Assembly: GCA_937914675.1 (NCBI GenBank)
Contig: CALDOC010000195.1
Location: 1-12,829 of the forward strand
Length of the DNA: 12,829 bases
Reading direction: 5' to 3'
Origin: an uncultured Sulfurimonas sp.
GTDB taxonomy: Bacteria > Campylobacterota > Campylobacteria > Campylobacterales > Sulfurimonadaceae
This document shows positions 6,683-12,829 of the stretch, piece by piece. Numbering within the stretch: the first letter of the stretch is position 1; each line of letters starts with the position of its first letter. Position numbers and translations under genes: made by a program. The notes under the pieces were generated by a model. It saw only the letters and a list, made by a program, of their open reading frames with translations. It searched no databases and was not told where the DNA came from.

Positions 6683-6688
6683 TATAAT
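6683..6688 (+). promoter_or_regulatory. Consensus -10 box immediately before the rhodanese-like gene
   Basis: A perfect TATAAT ends six bases before the ATG at 6695. Transcription from it would begin at or next to the A of the start codon, giving a leaderless mRNA. No Shine-Dalgarno is present between the box and the ATG, which fits. An alternative upstream -10 (TACTAT, 6637-6642) would give a leader instead, containing an 8-codon reading frame (6661-6687). Confidence 0.55.
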
Positions 6689-6694
6689 TTTGCC

Positions 6695-7009
6695 ATGAAA
6701 TATCCAAATGAATGGACTCAAAAAGAGTTCTTAGAAAATAAAATAGCATTAGAAAGAGAGGGCGTTGAGGTCGTTTTGGTAGACACGATACTTTCACCAA
6801 TTCAAAAAGCGAAAGCAATTACTTACAATCCATATGAAATGAATAAGTATAAAGATGGAACGGTTTTTGTGTTTTACTGCGATACGGGAAAAGCTACCTT
6901 AAATAGACTTAATGAATATAAAGAAAAATTTCCAAATAAGCGTTGCGTGTCACTTAAAGGTGGGCGAGGCTATTGGCGAGTGAACATGACGGCATTAGAT
7001 GAAAAGTAA
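6695..7009 (+). CDS. Rhodanese-like domain protein (104 aa)
   Basis: Small single-domain rhodanese-like sulfurtransferase, cytoplasmic. The evidence is the C-terminal half: strand VFVFYC (57-62), then the active-site loop C62-DTGKA-T68 (the CxxGxx-S/T form), helix LNRLNEY, and the closing SLKGGRGYW (86-94), equivalent to the LxGGxxxW end of rhodanese domains. C62 would carry the persulfide. The N-terminal half is divergent: the usual D-x-R is VDT at 29-31, and the GHIxGA segment is replaced by KAKAITYNPYEM. The partner or substrate is unknown, and sulfur transfer is inferred from the cysteine loop. ATG 6695 is the only in-frame start that keeps the domain complete, although no SD precedes it. 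The gene overlaps the DUF309 gene by 11 bp, so the two are probably co-translated. Confidence 0.82.
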   Translation: MKYPNEWTQKEFLENKIALEREGVEVVLVDTILSPIQKAKAITYNPYEMNKYKDGTVFVFYCDTGKATLNRLNEYKEKFPNKRCVSLKGGRGYWRVNMTALDEK

Positions 7010-7322
7010 GTTGGATGAATATTTAAAATGTTTAGACGAGCGGAGATTTTATGACGCTCATGAAGCATTGGAAGAAGTTTGGTTTCCTAGACGTTTTGAA
7101 AAATCAAATGAAGTACAATTACTAAAAGGTTTTATAAACGCGGCTGTTAGCTTTGAGCTTTACAAGCTTGGACGAAAAGAGCAGAGTAAAAAGGTCTGGA
7201 CAAACTATCTTAAATACAGACAGCTTCTTTTTAAAGTGGAGTCTCAATATCTCAACGAGTATAATCAAATGTCGAGATACGTTGAAAGAATAAACAATCA
7301 AAACAATAAGGCAAAAATATGA
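6999..7322 (+). CDS. DUF309 domain protein
   Basis: A 107-residue helical protein with the DUF309 signature: the first helix pair carries FYDAHEALEEVW (17-28; H21, E22, E25, E26, W28), and the second carries KGFINAAVSFELYKLG (43-58). The conserved His/Glu residues could form a metal or ligand site, but the biochemical role of the family is not known to me. The start overlaps the upstream rhodanese-like gene by 11 bp with only a weak SD, and its TGA overlaps the next ATG by four bases (7319-7322). It is thus locked between a sulfurtransferase-like gene and an outer-membrane protein gene in one transcript. No signs of transfer or damage. Confidence 0.85.
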   Translation: MKSKLDEYLKCLDERRFYDAHEALEEVWFPRRFEKSNEVQLLKGFINAAVSFELYKLGRKEQSKKVWTNYLKYRQLLFKVESQYLNEYNQMSRYVERINNQNNKAKI

Positions 7323-8125
7323 TAAAAAAAATATTGCTAAGTTCGTTGTTGGCGAGCGGTGTACTCGTCGCGCAAGATCAAGCAGAGTTGAATACTCAGA
7401 TAGCTACGGTAAAAGCAAAAATTGCGGTGCTAAACGCGGAAGTGAAAGCGTTAGAGGGTCAACTCCCTCCAAATGAAAAAATCATGACTCATACGGAATT
7501 TGGGTATATGCAAACTACCGGTAATACGCAAACAAAGACGTACAATCTTGACTCAAATCTTAAAAAAGGTTGGAATAAAAACGTAGTCGCTCTTGTTTTC
7601 GATGGTCAATACGCAGATGATCATGGAGTGGAACTCAACAATAAATATTTTATAGAATTGAATTATGACTATCAATTTACAGATAGCTTTTCATTGAACT
7701 ACCTTCTAGGGTATCGAGATGATAAGTTTTCTTCTTTTGATTATCAGTACTACACCGGTCCGGGCGCTAAATACAAGGCTATTGCAACGGCGACTCAAGT
7801 GTTGTCATTAGAAGGAAACATACTTTACTCCGTTGATAAAGACATTGCAACTTCAGTTAAAGAGACGTATTCCGCCTACAGAGCCAAGGGAGATTACACA
7901 TGGCAAACGCTGGCAAACCTAAAGTTTAACCAAGAGCTTAGTTATAGAGGTTCTTTTGAGAATTCTGATAAATATTTTGTTTACTCGAAGACAGCTTTTT
8001 CTAGTAAAATTTCGGATATATTCTCGGCGGGACTTAGCTATAAAGTTGATTACGTAAATCAAGCGGGAATAGGCATTGAACATACAGATACGACTTTTAC
8101 AGCTAATTTAATTATGGATTATTAA
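7319..8125 (+). CDS. DUF481-type outer-membrane beta-barrel protein (YdiY-like)
   Basis: Secreted 268-residue protein. It has a signal peptide with a basic start (MIKK), a hydrophobic core and a likely cleavage site after LVA at residue 18. A short helical, heptad-like stretch follows (about 20-50; TQIATVKAKIAVLNAEVKAL), which may trimerise or span the periplasm. The rest is alternating-residue beta strands with many aromatics (about 57-268), including FGYMQTTGNTQTKTYNL, FSLNYLLGYRDDKF and a final strand ending in IMDY, as expected for an outer-membrane barrel. The pattern TEFGY..TTGNT is characteristic of DUF481 (salt-induced outer-membrane protein family). Transport function is unknown. An AAGG SD lies upstream of the ATG, which overlaps the DUF309 stop. 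No obvious terminator with a U-tract follows. Confidence 0.82.
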   Translation: MIKKILLSSLLASGVLVAQDQAELNTQIATVKAKIAVLNAEVKALEGQLPPNEKIMTHTEFGYMQTTGNTQTKTYNLDSNLKKGWNKNVVALVFDGQYADDHGVELNNKYFIELNYDYQFTDSFSLNYLLGYRDDKFSSFDYQYYTGPGAKYKAIATATQVLSLEGNILYSVDKDIATSVKETYSAYRAKGDYTWQTLANLKFNQELSYRGSFENSDKYFVYSKTAFSSKISDIFSAGLSYKVDYVNQAGIGIEHTDTTFTANLIMDY

Positions 8126-8156
8126 GAGTATAGGATAAGAAATCGTAATAAAATCG

Positions 8157-8182
8157 AGTTGTTGTTGGACAACTGATATAAT
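8157..8182 (+). promoter_or_regulatory. Promoter with consensus -10 and adjacent inverted repeat
   Basis: A perfect TATAAT (8177-8182) lies 32 bases before the ATG of the 56-codon gene. Immediately upstream, AGTTGT (8157-8162) and ACAACT (8169-8174) form a 6-bp inverted repeat with a 6-base centre, in the -35 to -10 spacer. That is a position where a bound repressor would block polymerase. No -35 consensus is evident. Confidence 0.5.
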
Positions 8183-8214
8183 GCGCACTAAGAAGAACAT
8201 GGGTAGGAGCGTCA

Positions 8215-8385
8215 ATGACATATGGAGAATATCATTATCTCGTAAAGTATGATATGAAATTGGTAAACGGAGAGTGGATAGTAAATAAACCCAATATTGC
8301 AATTCCTTCTAAAATGTCAAAAAAAGAGGCTGGCGTTTATTATAATTTGAAATTACAAGCTTATTGGAATACAAAGGTTAAATAG
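8215..8385 (+). CDS. 56-residue protein of unknown function upstream of miaA
   Basis: A short open frame running from ATG 8215 to TAG 8383-8385. It begins MTYGEYHYLVKYDMKLVNGEW and ends YWNTKVK. Support for a real gene: a consensus -10 box 32 bases upstream, an AGGAG Shine-Dalgarno (8205-8209) at ideal spacing, and miaA starting only 15 bases after the stop. The protein is rich in Tyr and Lys with alternating hydrophobic residues near the start (YHYLVKYDMKLVNGEWIV), which suggests a small beta-hairpin or sheet fold. There is no signal peptide, membrane segment or cysteine. I do not recognise the family. It may simply supply the promoter and leader for miaA, but codon use looks like that of its neighbours. 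Confidence 0.65.
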   Translation: MTYGEYHYLVKYDMKLVNGEWIVNKPNIAIPSKMSKKEAGVYYNLKLQAYWNTKVK

Positions 8386-8400
8386 CCTTTCTTTGAAATT

Positions 8401-9309
8401 ATGAAACAACTCGCAATTATAGGACCGACGGCGTCAGGAAAAAGTGATTTAGCGATTAAAATCGCAAAAAAGATTGACGCTTACGTCTTGTCCATAGATT
8501 CTCTAAGCATCTACAAAGAGATAGACGTAGTCTCCGCAAAACCATCCAAAGAAGAGCTAGAGAGCGTCAAGCATTTTGGAATCAATCTTTTGTACCCCGA
8601 TGAACATTTTAGCGTGGAGATATTTATAGGCCTTTATCAAGAGGTTGTCGATAAGTGTTTGCGAGATGACAAAAATTTGATTATCGTAGGCGGCACGTCA
8701 TTTTATCTAAAGTCGCTTCTTCAAGGTCTGTCAGTACTCCCAAACATGACGGATGAGATAAGAAGAAGCGTTAACTCGCAGTTGATGGATTTGGAGAGTT
8801 GTTACAATTTTTTAAACTACGTCGACCCCAATTATATGCGAAAAATATCTCCTCATGATAGTTATAGAATCGAAAAAGCTCTTTTAATTTATGAAGCTTC
8901 CTCTTTGCCTCCAACAGAGTGGTTTAAAATAAATCCTCCAAAACCAATCATAGAAAATTTGGATATATTCAACATAGACGTAGATAGAGGGATACTAAGA
9001 AAAAGAATACATTTACGCACTCAGAAAATGCTAGAAACGGGTTTGATTGACGAGGTGTGCGCTTTAGAACAAAAATACTCGCGTTTGCCCAATTCAATGG
9101 GTTCCATTGGCATTGTTGAAGTTTTGGAATATTTAGACGCGAAAGTGACAAAAGAAGAGATGATGGAAAATATTTCCACTCACACCGCGCAACTAGCAAA
9201 ACGCCAACAAACCTTCAACAAAACTCAGTTTGAAAACCTCATTTCAGAATCCCTTGAAAATTTAGAAGAGATAATTTTGCAAAGACGTAAGCCTTTTTTA
9301 ATAATCTAA
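8401..9309 (+). CDS. miaA: tRNA dimethylallyltransferase MiaA
   Basis: Transfers a dimethylallyl group from DMAPP to N6 of A37 in tRNAs reading UNN codons, the first step of the i6A/ms2i6A modification, in the cytoplasm. Visible motifs are the P-loop GPTASGKS (8-15), D33-S34 in SIDSLSIYKEIDV (usual DSxQxYxxxD), VGGTSFYLKSLL (96-107, where Ser replaces the usual Gly after GGT), SPHDSYRIEKALLIYE (150-165) and the C-terminal tRNA-contacting LAKRQQTF (265-272). Its 302 residues are normal for the family. The start at ATG 8401 places the P-loop at residue 8, as expected, although the preceding SD is weak (GAAA). Expression may be coupled to the 56-codon gene 15 bp upstream. It converges with the c-di-GMP gene, whose stop is 32 bp away; that gap shows no convincing terminator. 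Confidence 0.95.
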   Translation: MKQLAIIGPTASGKSDLAIKIAKKIDAYVLSIDSLSIYKEIDVVSAKPSKEELESVKHFGINLLYPDEHFSVEIFIGLYQEVVDKCLRDDKNLIIVGGTSFYLKSLLQGLSVLPNMTDEIRRSVNSQLMDLESCYNFLNYVDPNYMRKISPHDSYRIEKALLIYEASSLPPTEWFKINPPKPIIENLDIFNIDVDRGILRKRIHLRTQKMLETGLIDEVCALEQKYSRLPNSMGSIGIVEVLEYLDAKVTKEEMMENISTHTAQLAKRQQTFNKTQFENLISESLENLEEIILQRRKPFLII

Positions 9310-9341
9310 GACTAAACTGAACAATTTAAAAGAAAAATAAT

Positions 9342-11456
9342 TTAAAAAGCTTGATTGTTTTTTAACAACGCCGTCATGGCCTCGGCTGGTAGAGGTCTTG
9401 AGTATAAGTATCCTTGCATATAATCGCATCCATTGTCGATTAAGAACTGTTTTTGTTCCATGTCTTCAACTCCTTCGGCTATAAGTTTAAAATTTAAACT
9501 TTTCCCTAGAGCTATAATCGCTTTGGTGATAGCCATGTCGTCTTCGTCTTGAGGAATGTCTCTGACGAAAGATTGATCTATTTTGAGTTTGTTGAGAGGC
9601 AGTTTTTTAAGATAAGAAAGAGATGAATAGCCCGTGCCAAAGTCGTCTATGGCTAAATCCACTCCCATTGCATTGATAGTCTTTAATTTTTCTATTGAGA
9701 GTTCGGGATTGTTCATAACTTGTCCCTCCGTTACTTCAAGTTCGAGCCATTTTGATTGAAATCCTATCTCTTTCATAGTGGTAATTAGTTGAGATAAAAA
9801 ATCTTTTTCATTTAACTGTTTCATCGCTAAGTTTATGGAAAGCATGCCAGGGTTGAGGCCATATTTATACCATAAAGCGAATTGTCTCATAGCTGTATTT
9901 CTCACAATTTTATCTATTTCGATTATAAGTCCGTTCTCTTCCGCGATTGGTATAAACTTACCTGGAGGCACCAGCCCCAGAGTCGGATGCAACCAGCGAA
10001 CAAGAGCTTCCATTCCAATTATTTTATCCGTCTTTATATTGATCTGCGGTTGATAATAGACTACGAATTGTTCTTCTTTGATCGCGATTCTTAAACTTGT
10101 GTCCATGACGACCCTTTCAAACGCGAAAGCCGTCATCTGCTTGGCGTAAAATTGGTAGTTGTCGCGGCCTTCGTCTTTGGCTTTATACATGGCCGTGTCT
10201 GAAAACTTGATGAGATCGTCGGTTGAAGTGGCGTCTTGAGGGAAAAGACTTATGCCTATGCTTGCGGATATGTAAAGATGATGTCCTTCAACTATAATGG
10301 CTTCTCTCATGTCGTCCACAATTTTTTGGGCGATGTTGGATATGTCTTGTATATTTTTAACGCCTTGGAGTATAACAGTAAATTCATCTCCACCAAGTCT
10401 AGCGATGGTGTCTTCTTCTCGTACGCAATTTTGTAGTCTTCTAGCCGCTTCTATCAGTACGTTATCGCCTACGATGTGCCCTAAAGAGTCATTTATCTTT
10501 TTAAATTGGTCCAAATCTATAAACAAAAGCGCAAACGGAGTATCGTGTCTTTTTCCGGATATAACCGCTTGAGAGAGCCTATCTTTGAATAGCGTTCTAT
10601 TTGGCAAGCTAGTGAGATTGTCATGATGCGCCAAGTGTTTTAATTGGTCGCTTTGGGCTCTTAAAAGATTTTCATTTTCAACATTTTGTGAAATGTCCGT
10701 ATCGAAGATCACGTAAGCTTCAGCGCCTTTATATTGTATTGGATGTATATACGCCTGCGCATGGTATTGCGTCCCATTTTTTCTTTGATGAATGGTTCTA
10801 TTTATAAAATGTTTCGCGTCCAATAATTGGTTTTTTAACTTAAGAACGATATCTGGAGTTAAATAGGGGTTGATATCATAAATGGACATAGTTAAAAGTT
10901 CGTCGCGTGAGTAGCCAATGGCCTTACAAGCACCAGTATTTACGTATAAATATTTAAACGTATTGATGTCCACTATGTAAAGTTCATTCGATGAGTATTC
11001 AATAAGTTGAGAAAGCTCTTGGGTCTCTTGTTTAAGTTTCATAAGGCTGGTAATGTTTTGCGTCGTTCCAATCAACTTTGAGGGATTGTTCTTTTCATCA
11101 TACACAACTTGACCATGAAGCAACGCGTCAATGACTTCGCCAGATTCTTTTTTGATTCTGCATTGAAAAGTGTCCGCTTGACCACTTGCCATGATCTTTT
11201 TCAGCGTTGCTTGAGCTCTGGGTAAATCTTCTGGCGTTAAGTGTGATAAAAAAACTTGAAGACTTGGTTCAATCGTGAAAGGTTCATATCCATAATTTAT
11301 GTAACTTTGCTTAGACCAAATTGACTTGTTTGTTTTAAGGTCAACTTCCCAGCTTCCAAGCTCACTTATTTTTTCTAGCAGTGAAAACGTGGTCTCTTTC
11401 GCTTGGAGTTTTCTAAGCGCTGTTTGGAGGCTGTCTTTTTGTAGGTCAATGGGCAT
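9342..11456 (-). CDS. PAS-PAS-GGDEF-EAL cyclic-di-GMP protein
   Basis: Soluble 704-residue signalling protein with no TM segment. An N-terminal helix (1-30) leads into PAS1 (about 30-140; LGSWEVDL start), PAS2 (about 145-262; ELYIVDINTFKYLYVN, AIGYSRDELL), a GGDEF domain (about 275-438) and an EAL domain (about 445-695). Both output domains look catalytically complete. The cyclase has LGGDEF (355-359 for GGDEF) and an upstream inhibitory I-site RxxD (R346-EE-D349). The phosphodiesterase has EAL (483-485) in MEALVRWLHP, DDFGTGYSS (604-612), K625, AEGVED (660-665) and the terminal QGYLYSRP. It may therefore make or degrade c-di-GMP depending on PAS input. The PAS ligand is unknown. Start ATG 11454-11456 has a GAGAG SD and its own -10 box. 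It is convergent with miaA and 58 bp downstream of aguB. Confidence 0.93.
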   Translation of the reverse strand: MPIDLQKDSLQTALRKLQAKETTFSLLEKISELGSWEVDLKTNKSIWSKQSYINYGYEPFTIEPSLQVFLSHLTPEDLPRAQATLKKIMASGQADTFQCRIKKESGEVIDALLHGQVVYDEKNNPSKLIGTTQNITSLMKLKQETQELSQLIEYSSNELYIVDINTFKYLYVNTGACKAIGYSRDELLTMSIYDINPYLTPDIVLKLKNQLLDAKHFINRTIHQRKNGTQYHAQAYIHPIQYKGAEAYVIFDTDISQNVENENLLRAQSDQLKHLAHHDNLTSLPNRTLFKDRLSQAVISGKRHDTPFALLFIDLDQFKKINDSLGHIVGDNVLIEAARRLQNCVREEDTIARLGGDEFTVILQGVKNIQDISNIAQKIVDDMREAIIVEGHHLYISASIGISLFPQDATSTDDLIKFSDTAMYKAKDEGRDNYQFYAKQMTAFAFERVVMDTSLRIAIKEEQFVVYYQPQINIKTDKIIGMEALVRWLHPTLGLVPPGKFIPIAEENGLIIEIDKIVRNTAMRQFALWYKYGLNPGMLSINLAMKQLNEKDFLSQLITTMKEIGFQSKWLELEVTEGQVMNNPELSIEKLKTINAMGVDLAIDDFGTGYSSLSYLKKLPLNKLKIDQSFVRDIPQDEDDMAITKAIIALGKSLNFKLIAEGVEDMEQKQFLIDNGCDYMQGYLYSRPLPAEAMTALLKNNQAF

Positions 11457-11485
11457 ATAACTCTCTCATCTTGTAAGGTTGTTTT

Positions 11486-11491
11486 ATTATA
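11486..11491 (-). promoter_or_regulatory. Consensus -10 for the PAS-GGDEF-EAL gene
   Basis: TATAAT on the minus strand, 29 bases before the start codon, inside the 58-bp gap after aguB. It suggests the c-di-GMP gene has its own promoter even though it lies co-directionally behind ppiC-aguB. No -35 consensus is seen at the usual spacing. Confidence 0.5.
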
Positions 11492-11514
11492 TAGAAATAG
11501 TTGTGAAAAATAGA

Positions 11515-12363
11515 TTAAACTTTACAAAGCGACGAGTACGCGTCTGAACGCCTATCGCGGATAAGACCCCAATACTCTCTTTGCTTCGCGTTTTCCTCCA
11601 AGTCGAAATCGGCGTATATTATCTCTTCTTTGTCTCTTGAAGCTTCGGCGATTTTAGCGCCCGCGTAGTCCGTGATAAAAGAAGAACCGTAAAAATTGAG
11701 CGAGCAACTCTCTCCAAATTCTTCGCCAACTCTATTCGCCACGACTACGGGAACCGTGTTTGTGGCGGCGTGACCCATCTGAACTCTTTGCCAATGCTCT
11801 TTGGAGTCTATATGAATCTCAGGCTCGCTCCCAATGGCGGTTGGATAGAAGATGACTTCAGCTCCCATGAGAGTCAAAGCCCTCGCGGTTTCGCAAAACC
11901 ACTGATCCCAACAAATCCCTACGCCAATTTTGCCAAAAGCGGTCTCATAGACTTTGAAACCGCTGTCTCCCGGCTTGAAGTAAAACTTCTCTTCATATCC
12001 CGGACCATCGGGTATGTGCGTTTTTCGGTAGTTGTCCATGACCGTGCCATCCGCGTTTATGACGACGAGCGAGTTAAAATAATCCTTGTCGCTTTTCTCA
12101 AAATAACTTACTAATAGAACAACGTTTAACTCATGCGAGAGTTTTGCAAACCGTTCTATTAGCACGTTGTTTTTCAAGGGTTTGGCCCAAGAAAAATATT
12201 TTTTATCCATGTCTTTACAAAAGTAAAGTCCTTCAAAAAGTTCTGGCAAAAGTATGATGTTCGCGCCATTGGATGCAGCTTCACGAACCAAGAGTTCGGC
12301 TTTTTGTATATTTGAGCTCTTCTCTTCGCTCATGCTCATTTGAATAGCGGATACTTTTACCAT
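11515..12363 (-). CDS. aguB: N-carbamoylputrescine amidase AguB (carbon-nitrogen hydrolase)
   Basis: Cytoplasmic nitrilase-superfamily amidase that converts N-carbamoylputrescine to putrescine, CO2 and ammonia, the last step of the agmatine route to putrescine. The Glu-Lys-Cys catalytic triad is visible: E41 in LLPELFEG, K114 in YRKTHIPDGPGY, C151 in GICWDQWFCE. AguB-type context includes the DGPGYEEKFYF segment (119-129), HWQRVQMGHAATN in the C-terminal half, and the ending WGLIRDRRSDAY. Its 282 residues are typical. Start ATG 12361-12363 lies 7 bp after the ppiC stop, with a somewhat distant GAGGG SD, so it shares the ppiC transcript. Its usual partner, agmatine deiminase (AguA), is not in this window. 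Specificity among C-N hydrolases is inferred from overall sequence character. Confidence 0.92.
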   Translation of the reverse strand: MVKVSAIQMSMSEEKSSNIQKAELLVREAASNGANIILLPELFEGLYFCKDMDKKYFSWAKPLKNNVLIERFAKLSHELNVVLLVSYFEKSDKDYFNSLVVINADGTVMDNYRKTHIPDGPGYEEKFYFKPGDSGFKVYETAFGKIGVGICWDQWFCETARALTLMGAEVIFYPTAIGSEPEIHIDSKEHWQRVQMGHAATNTVPVVVANRVGEEFGESCSLNFYGSSFITDYAGAKIAEASRDKEEIIYADFDLEENAKQREYWGLIRDRRSDAYSSLCKV

Positions 12364-12370
12364 GAGATAT

Positions 12371-12649
12371 TTACCCTCTACCCGTTACTTCTAGCAAGTG
12401 AAAGCCAAATTGAGTTTTAATCGGTCCATAAACCACGCCGACGTCACCGTTAAAAACCGCCTTGTCAAATTCGGGAACCATTTGCCCCGGTCCAAATTTC
12501 CCTAAATCCCCGCCTTTTCTCGATGATGGACATGTCGAGTTTTCTTTTGCGACCTCACCAAATTCAGTTCCGTTTTCTATCTCCGCTTTAAGCGCTTCGC
12601 ATCTCTCTTCACTATCTACTAGTATATGTCTCGCCGTTGCCCATGCCAT
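12371..12649 (-). CDS. ppiC: Parvulin-type peptidyl-prolyl cis-trans isomerase PpiC
   Basis: A 92-residue single-domain parvulin that speeds cis-trans isomerisation of Xaa-Pro bonds. The whole domain is present: ARHILV (6-11) with H8, the active-site cysteine region STCPSSRKGGDLGKFGPGQMV (38-58; C40, M57), PEFDKAVF (59-66; F61) and the closing GPIKTQFGFHLLEV (75-88; F81, H84). Length and the lack of a signal peptide match E. coli PpiC, so it should be cytoplasmic rather than a periplasmic SurA/PpiD-type chaperone. ATG 12647-12649 has an AAGGA SD about six bases upstream. It is the first gene of the ppiC-aguB unit, transcribed divergently from the caspase-like gene. Confidence 0.95.
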   Translation of the reverse strand: MAWATARHILVDSEERCEALKAEIENGTEFGEVAKENSTCPSSRKGGDLGKFGPGQMVPEFDKAVFNGDVGVVYGPIKTQFGFHLLEVTGRG

Positions 12650-12675
12650 TTTATATCCTTAATTTTGTATTTGAA

Positions 12676-12708
12676 ATTGTACACTATTTAGCTTATTTAG
12701 TGTAGAAT
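12676..12708. promoter_or_regulatory. Symmetric divergent promoter within a 33-bp near-palindrome
   Basis: TACAAT on the minus strand (complement of 12676-12681) is a -10 for ppiC, and TAGAAT on the plus strand (12703-12708) is a -10 for the caspase-like gene. They are back to back with 21 bp between them. The DNA joining them is an inverted repeat: ATTGTACACTA (12676-12686) against TAGTGTAGAAT (12698-12708), matching at 10 of 11 positions with an 11-bp centre. The inner 7 bp of each arm match perfectly. One regulator bound here would affect both promoters. Confidence 0.55.
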
Positions 12709-12751
12709 TATTTAGATAAAAGTAATAAACATAGCAAATAGTGACCGTGGC

Positions 12752-12829
12752 ATGCAACTCATGAAGATGATGAAGAGTGAGCAGAGAGTCGCTCTTGTAA
12801 TAGGCAACAACGACTATAAAAGTTTAAGC
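12752..12829 (+). CDS. Start of a caspase-like (peptidase C14) protein, partial
   Basis: A plus-strand frame runs off the right edge, with 26 codons visible from ATG 12752. After a Met/Lys-rich lead (MQLMKMMKSEQ) comes RVALVIGNNDYKSLS, the first beta strand and turn (RxALVIGNxxY) typical of bacterial caspase-fold domains. The catalytic His-Gly and Asp-x-Cys motifs would lie beyond the window, so activity cannot be judged. Four in-frame ATGs (12752, 12761, 12767, 12770) are possible and none has a strong SD. The first is given here, though a start at 12767 or 12770 would put the domain even closer to the N-terminus. No signal peptide is visible with these starts. The gene diverges from ppiC across the palindromic promoter. 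Confidence 0.65.
   Translation, partial: MQLMKMMKSEQRVALVIGNNDYKSLS

Noticed and set aside
6661..6687. 8-codon leader peptide upstream of the rhodanese-like gene
   Set aside because: It has a GGAA-like SD, but its 3' end coincides with the consensus TATAAT, so the simpler reading is a promoter; kept as the alternative in the leaderless finding.
8108..8302. Minus-strand 64-codon frame between the DUF481 gene and miaA
   Set aside because: Overlaps the plus-strand promoter, SD and 56-codon gene, which have better signals; no SD of its own was seen.
9310..9359. Bidirectional terminator between miaA and the c-di-GMP gene
   Set aside because: Only a 6-bp repeat (AACAAT/ATTGTT) with a 28-base loop is present; too weak to call, although the region is AT-rich and a T-run follows on the plus strand.
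11770..12114. Plus-strand 114-codon frame opposite aguB
   Set aside because: Longest antisense frame in the window but lies fully within catalytic regions of AguB, with no SD and no recognisable domain.
1..12829. CRISPR array, tRNA/rRNA genes, insertion sequences, prophage or integrase genes
   Set aside because: No regularly spaced long repeats, cloverleaf-like genes, transposase motifs or terminal inverted repeats were seen on reading either strand.

Overview
The window reads as chromosome of a Campylobacterota bacterium, most likely a Sulfurimonas-like member. This is inferred from gene content and protein style, not from any database search. The support is a bipartite Aer-like taxis receptor resembling CetA/CetB, a UbiA-family prenyltransferase of the type used with the futalosine menaquinone route, an AguB-type polyamine enzyme, AT-rich intergenic DNA with TATAAT-like -10 boxes and poor -35 boxes, and tightly packed operons.

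Left part (1-2432, all minus strand). The 5' end of a probable DedA membrane protein runs off the left edge. It is preceded by a 77-residue cysteine-containing protein of unknown function whose upstream DNA is rich in small repeats. Next comes a chemosensory pair in which an Aer-like PAS protein and a two-TM methyl-accepting protein with a zinc-binding CZB tail are encoded by overlapping genes. Together they would make one split energy/redox taxis receptor.

Centre-left (2433-6560, minus strand). A five-gene operon runs mqnP, a possible PilZ-like protein, a TM/coiled-coil/HTH-like protein, ftsW and murG. The junctions are ATGA overlaps or gaps of 9-17 bp. It joins quinone prenylation with septal peptidoglycan synthesis: MurG makes lipid II and FtsW polymerises it. 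mqnP and murG both start with TTG behind good Shine-Dalgarno sequences.

Centre-right (6695-9309, plus strand). A rhodanese-like / DUF309 / DUF481 operon, perhaps translated from a leaderless mRNA, is followed by a separate promoter, a 56-codon gene and miaA (tRNA modification).

Right part (9342-12649, minus strand). ppiC and aguB form a two-gene unit, and downstream of it lies a PAS-PAS-GGDEF-EAL cyclic-di-GMP protein with its own -10 box. At the right edge, divergent from ppiC, a plus-strand gene begins whose first residues look like the start of a caspase-fold (C14) domain. A 33-bp near-palindrome carries the -10 boxes of both divergent genes at its two ends.

Most genes are housekeeping or common signalling types. 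No tRNA, rRNA, CRISPR array, insertion sequence or phage gene was seen. The more unusual items are the split taxis receptor, the palindromic divergent promoter before the caspase-like gene, the repeat-rich control region of the 77-residue protein, and the small uncharacterised proteins.
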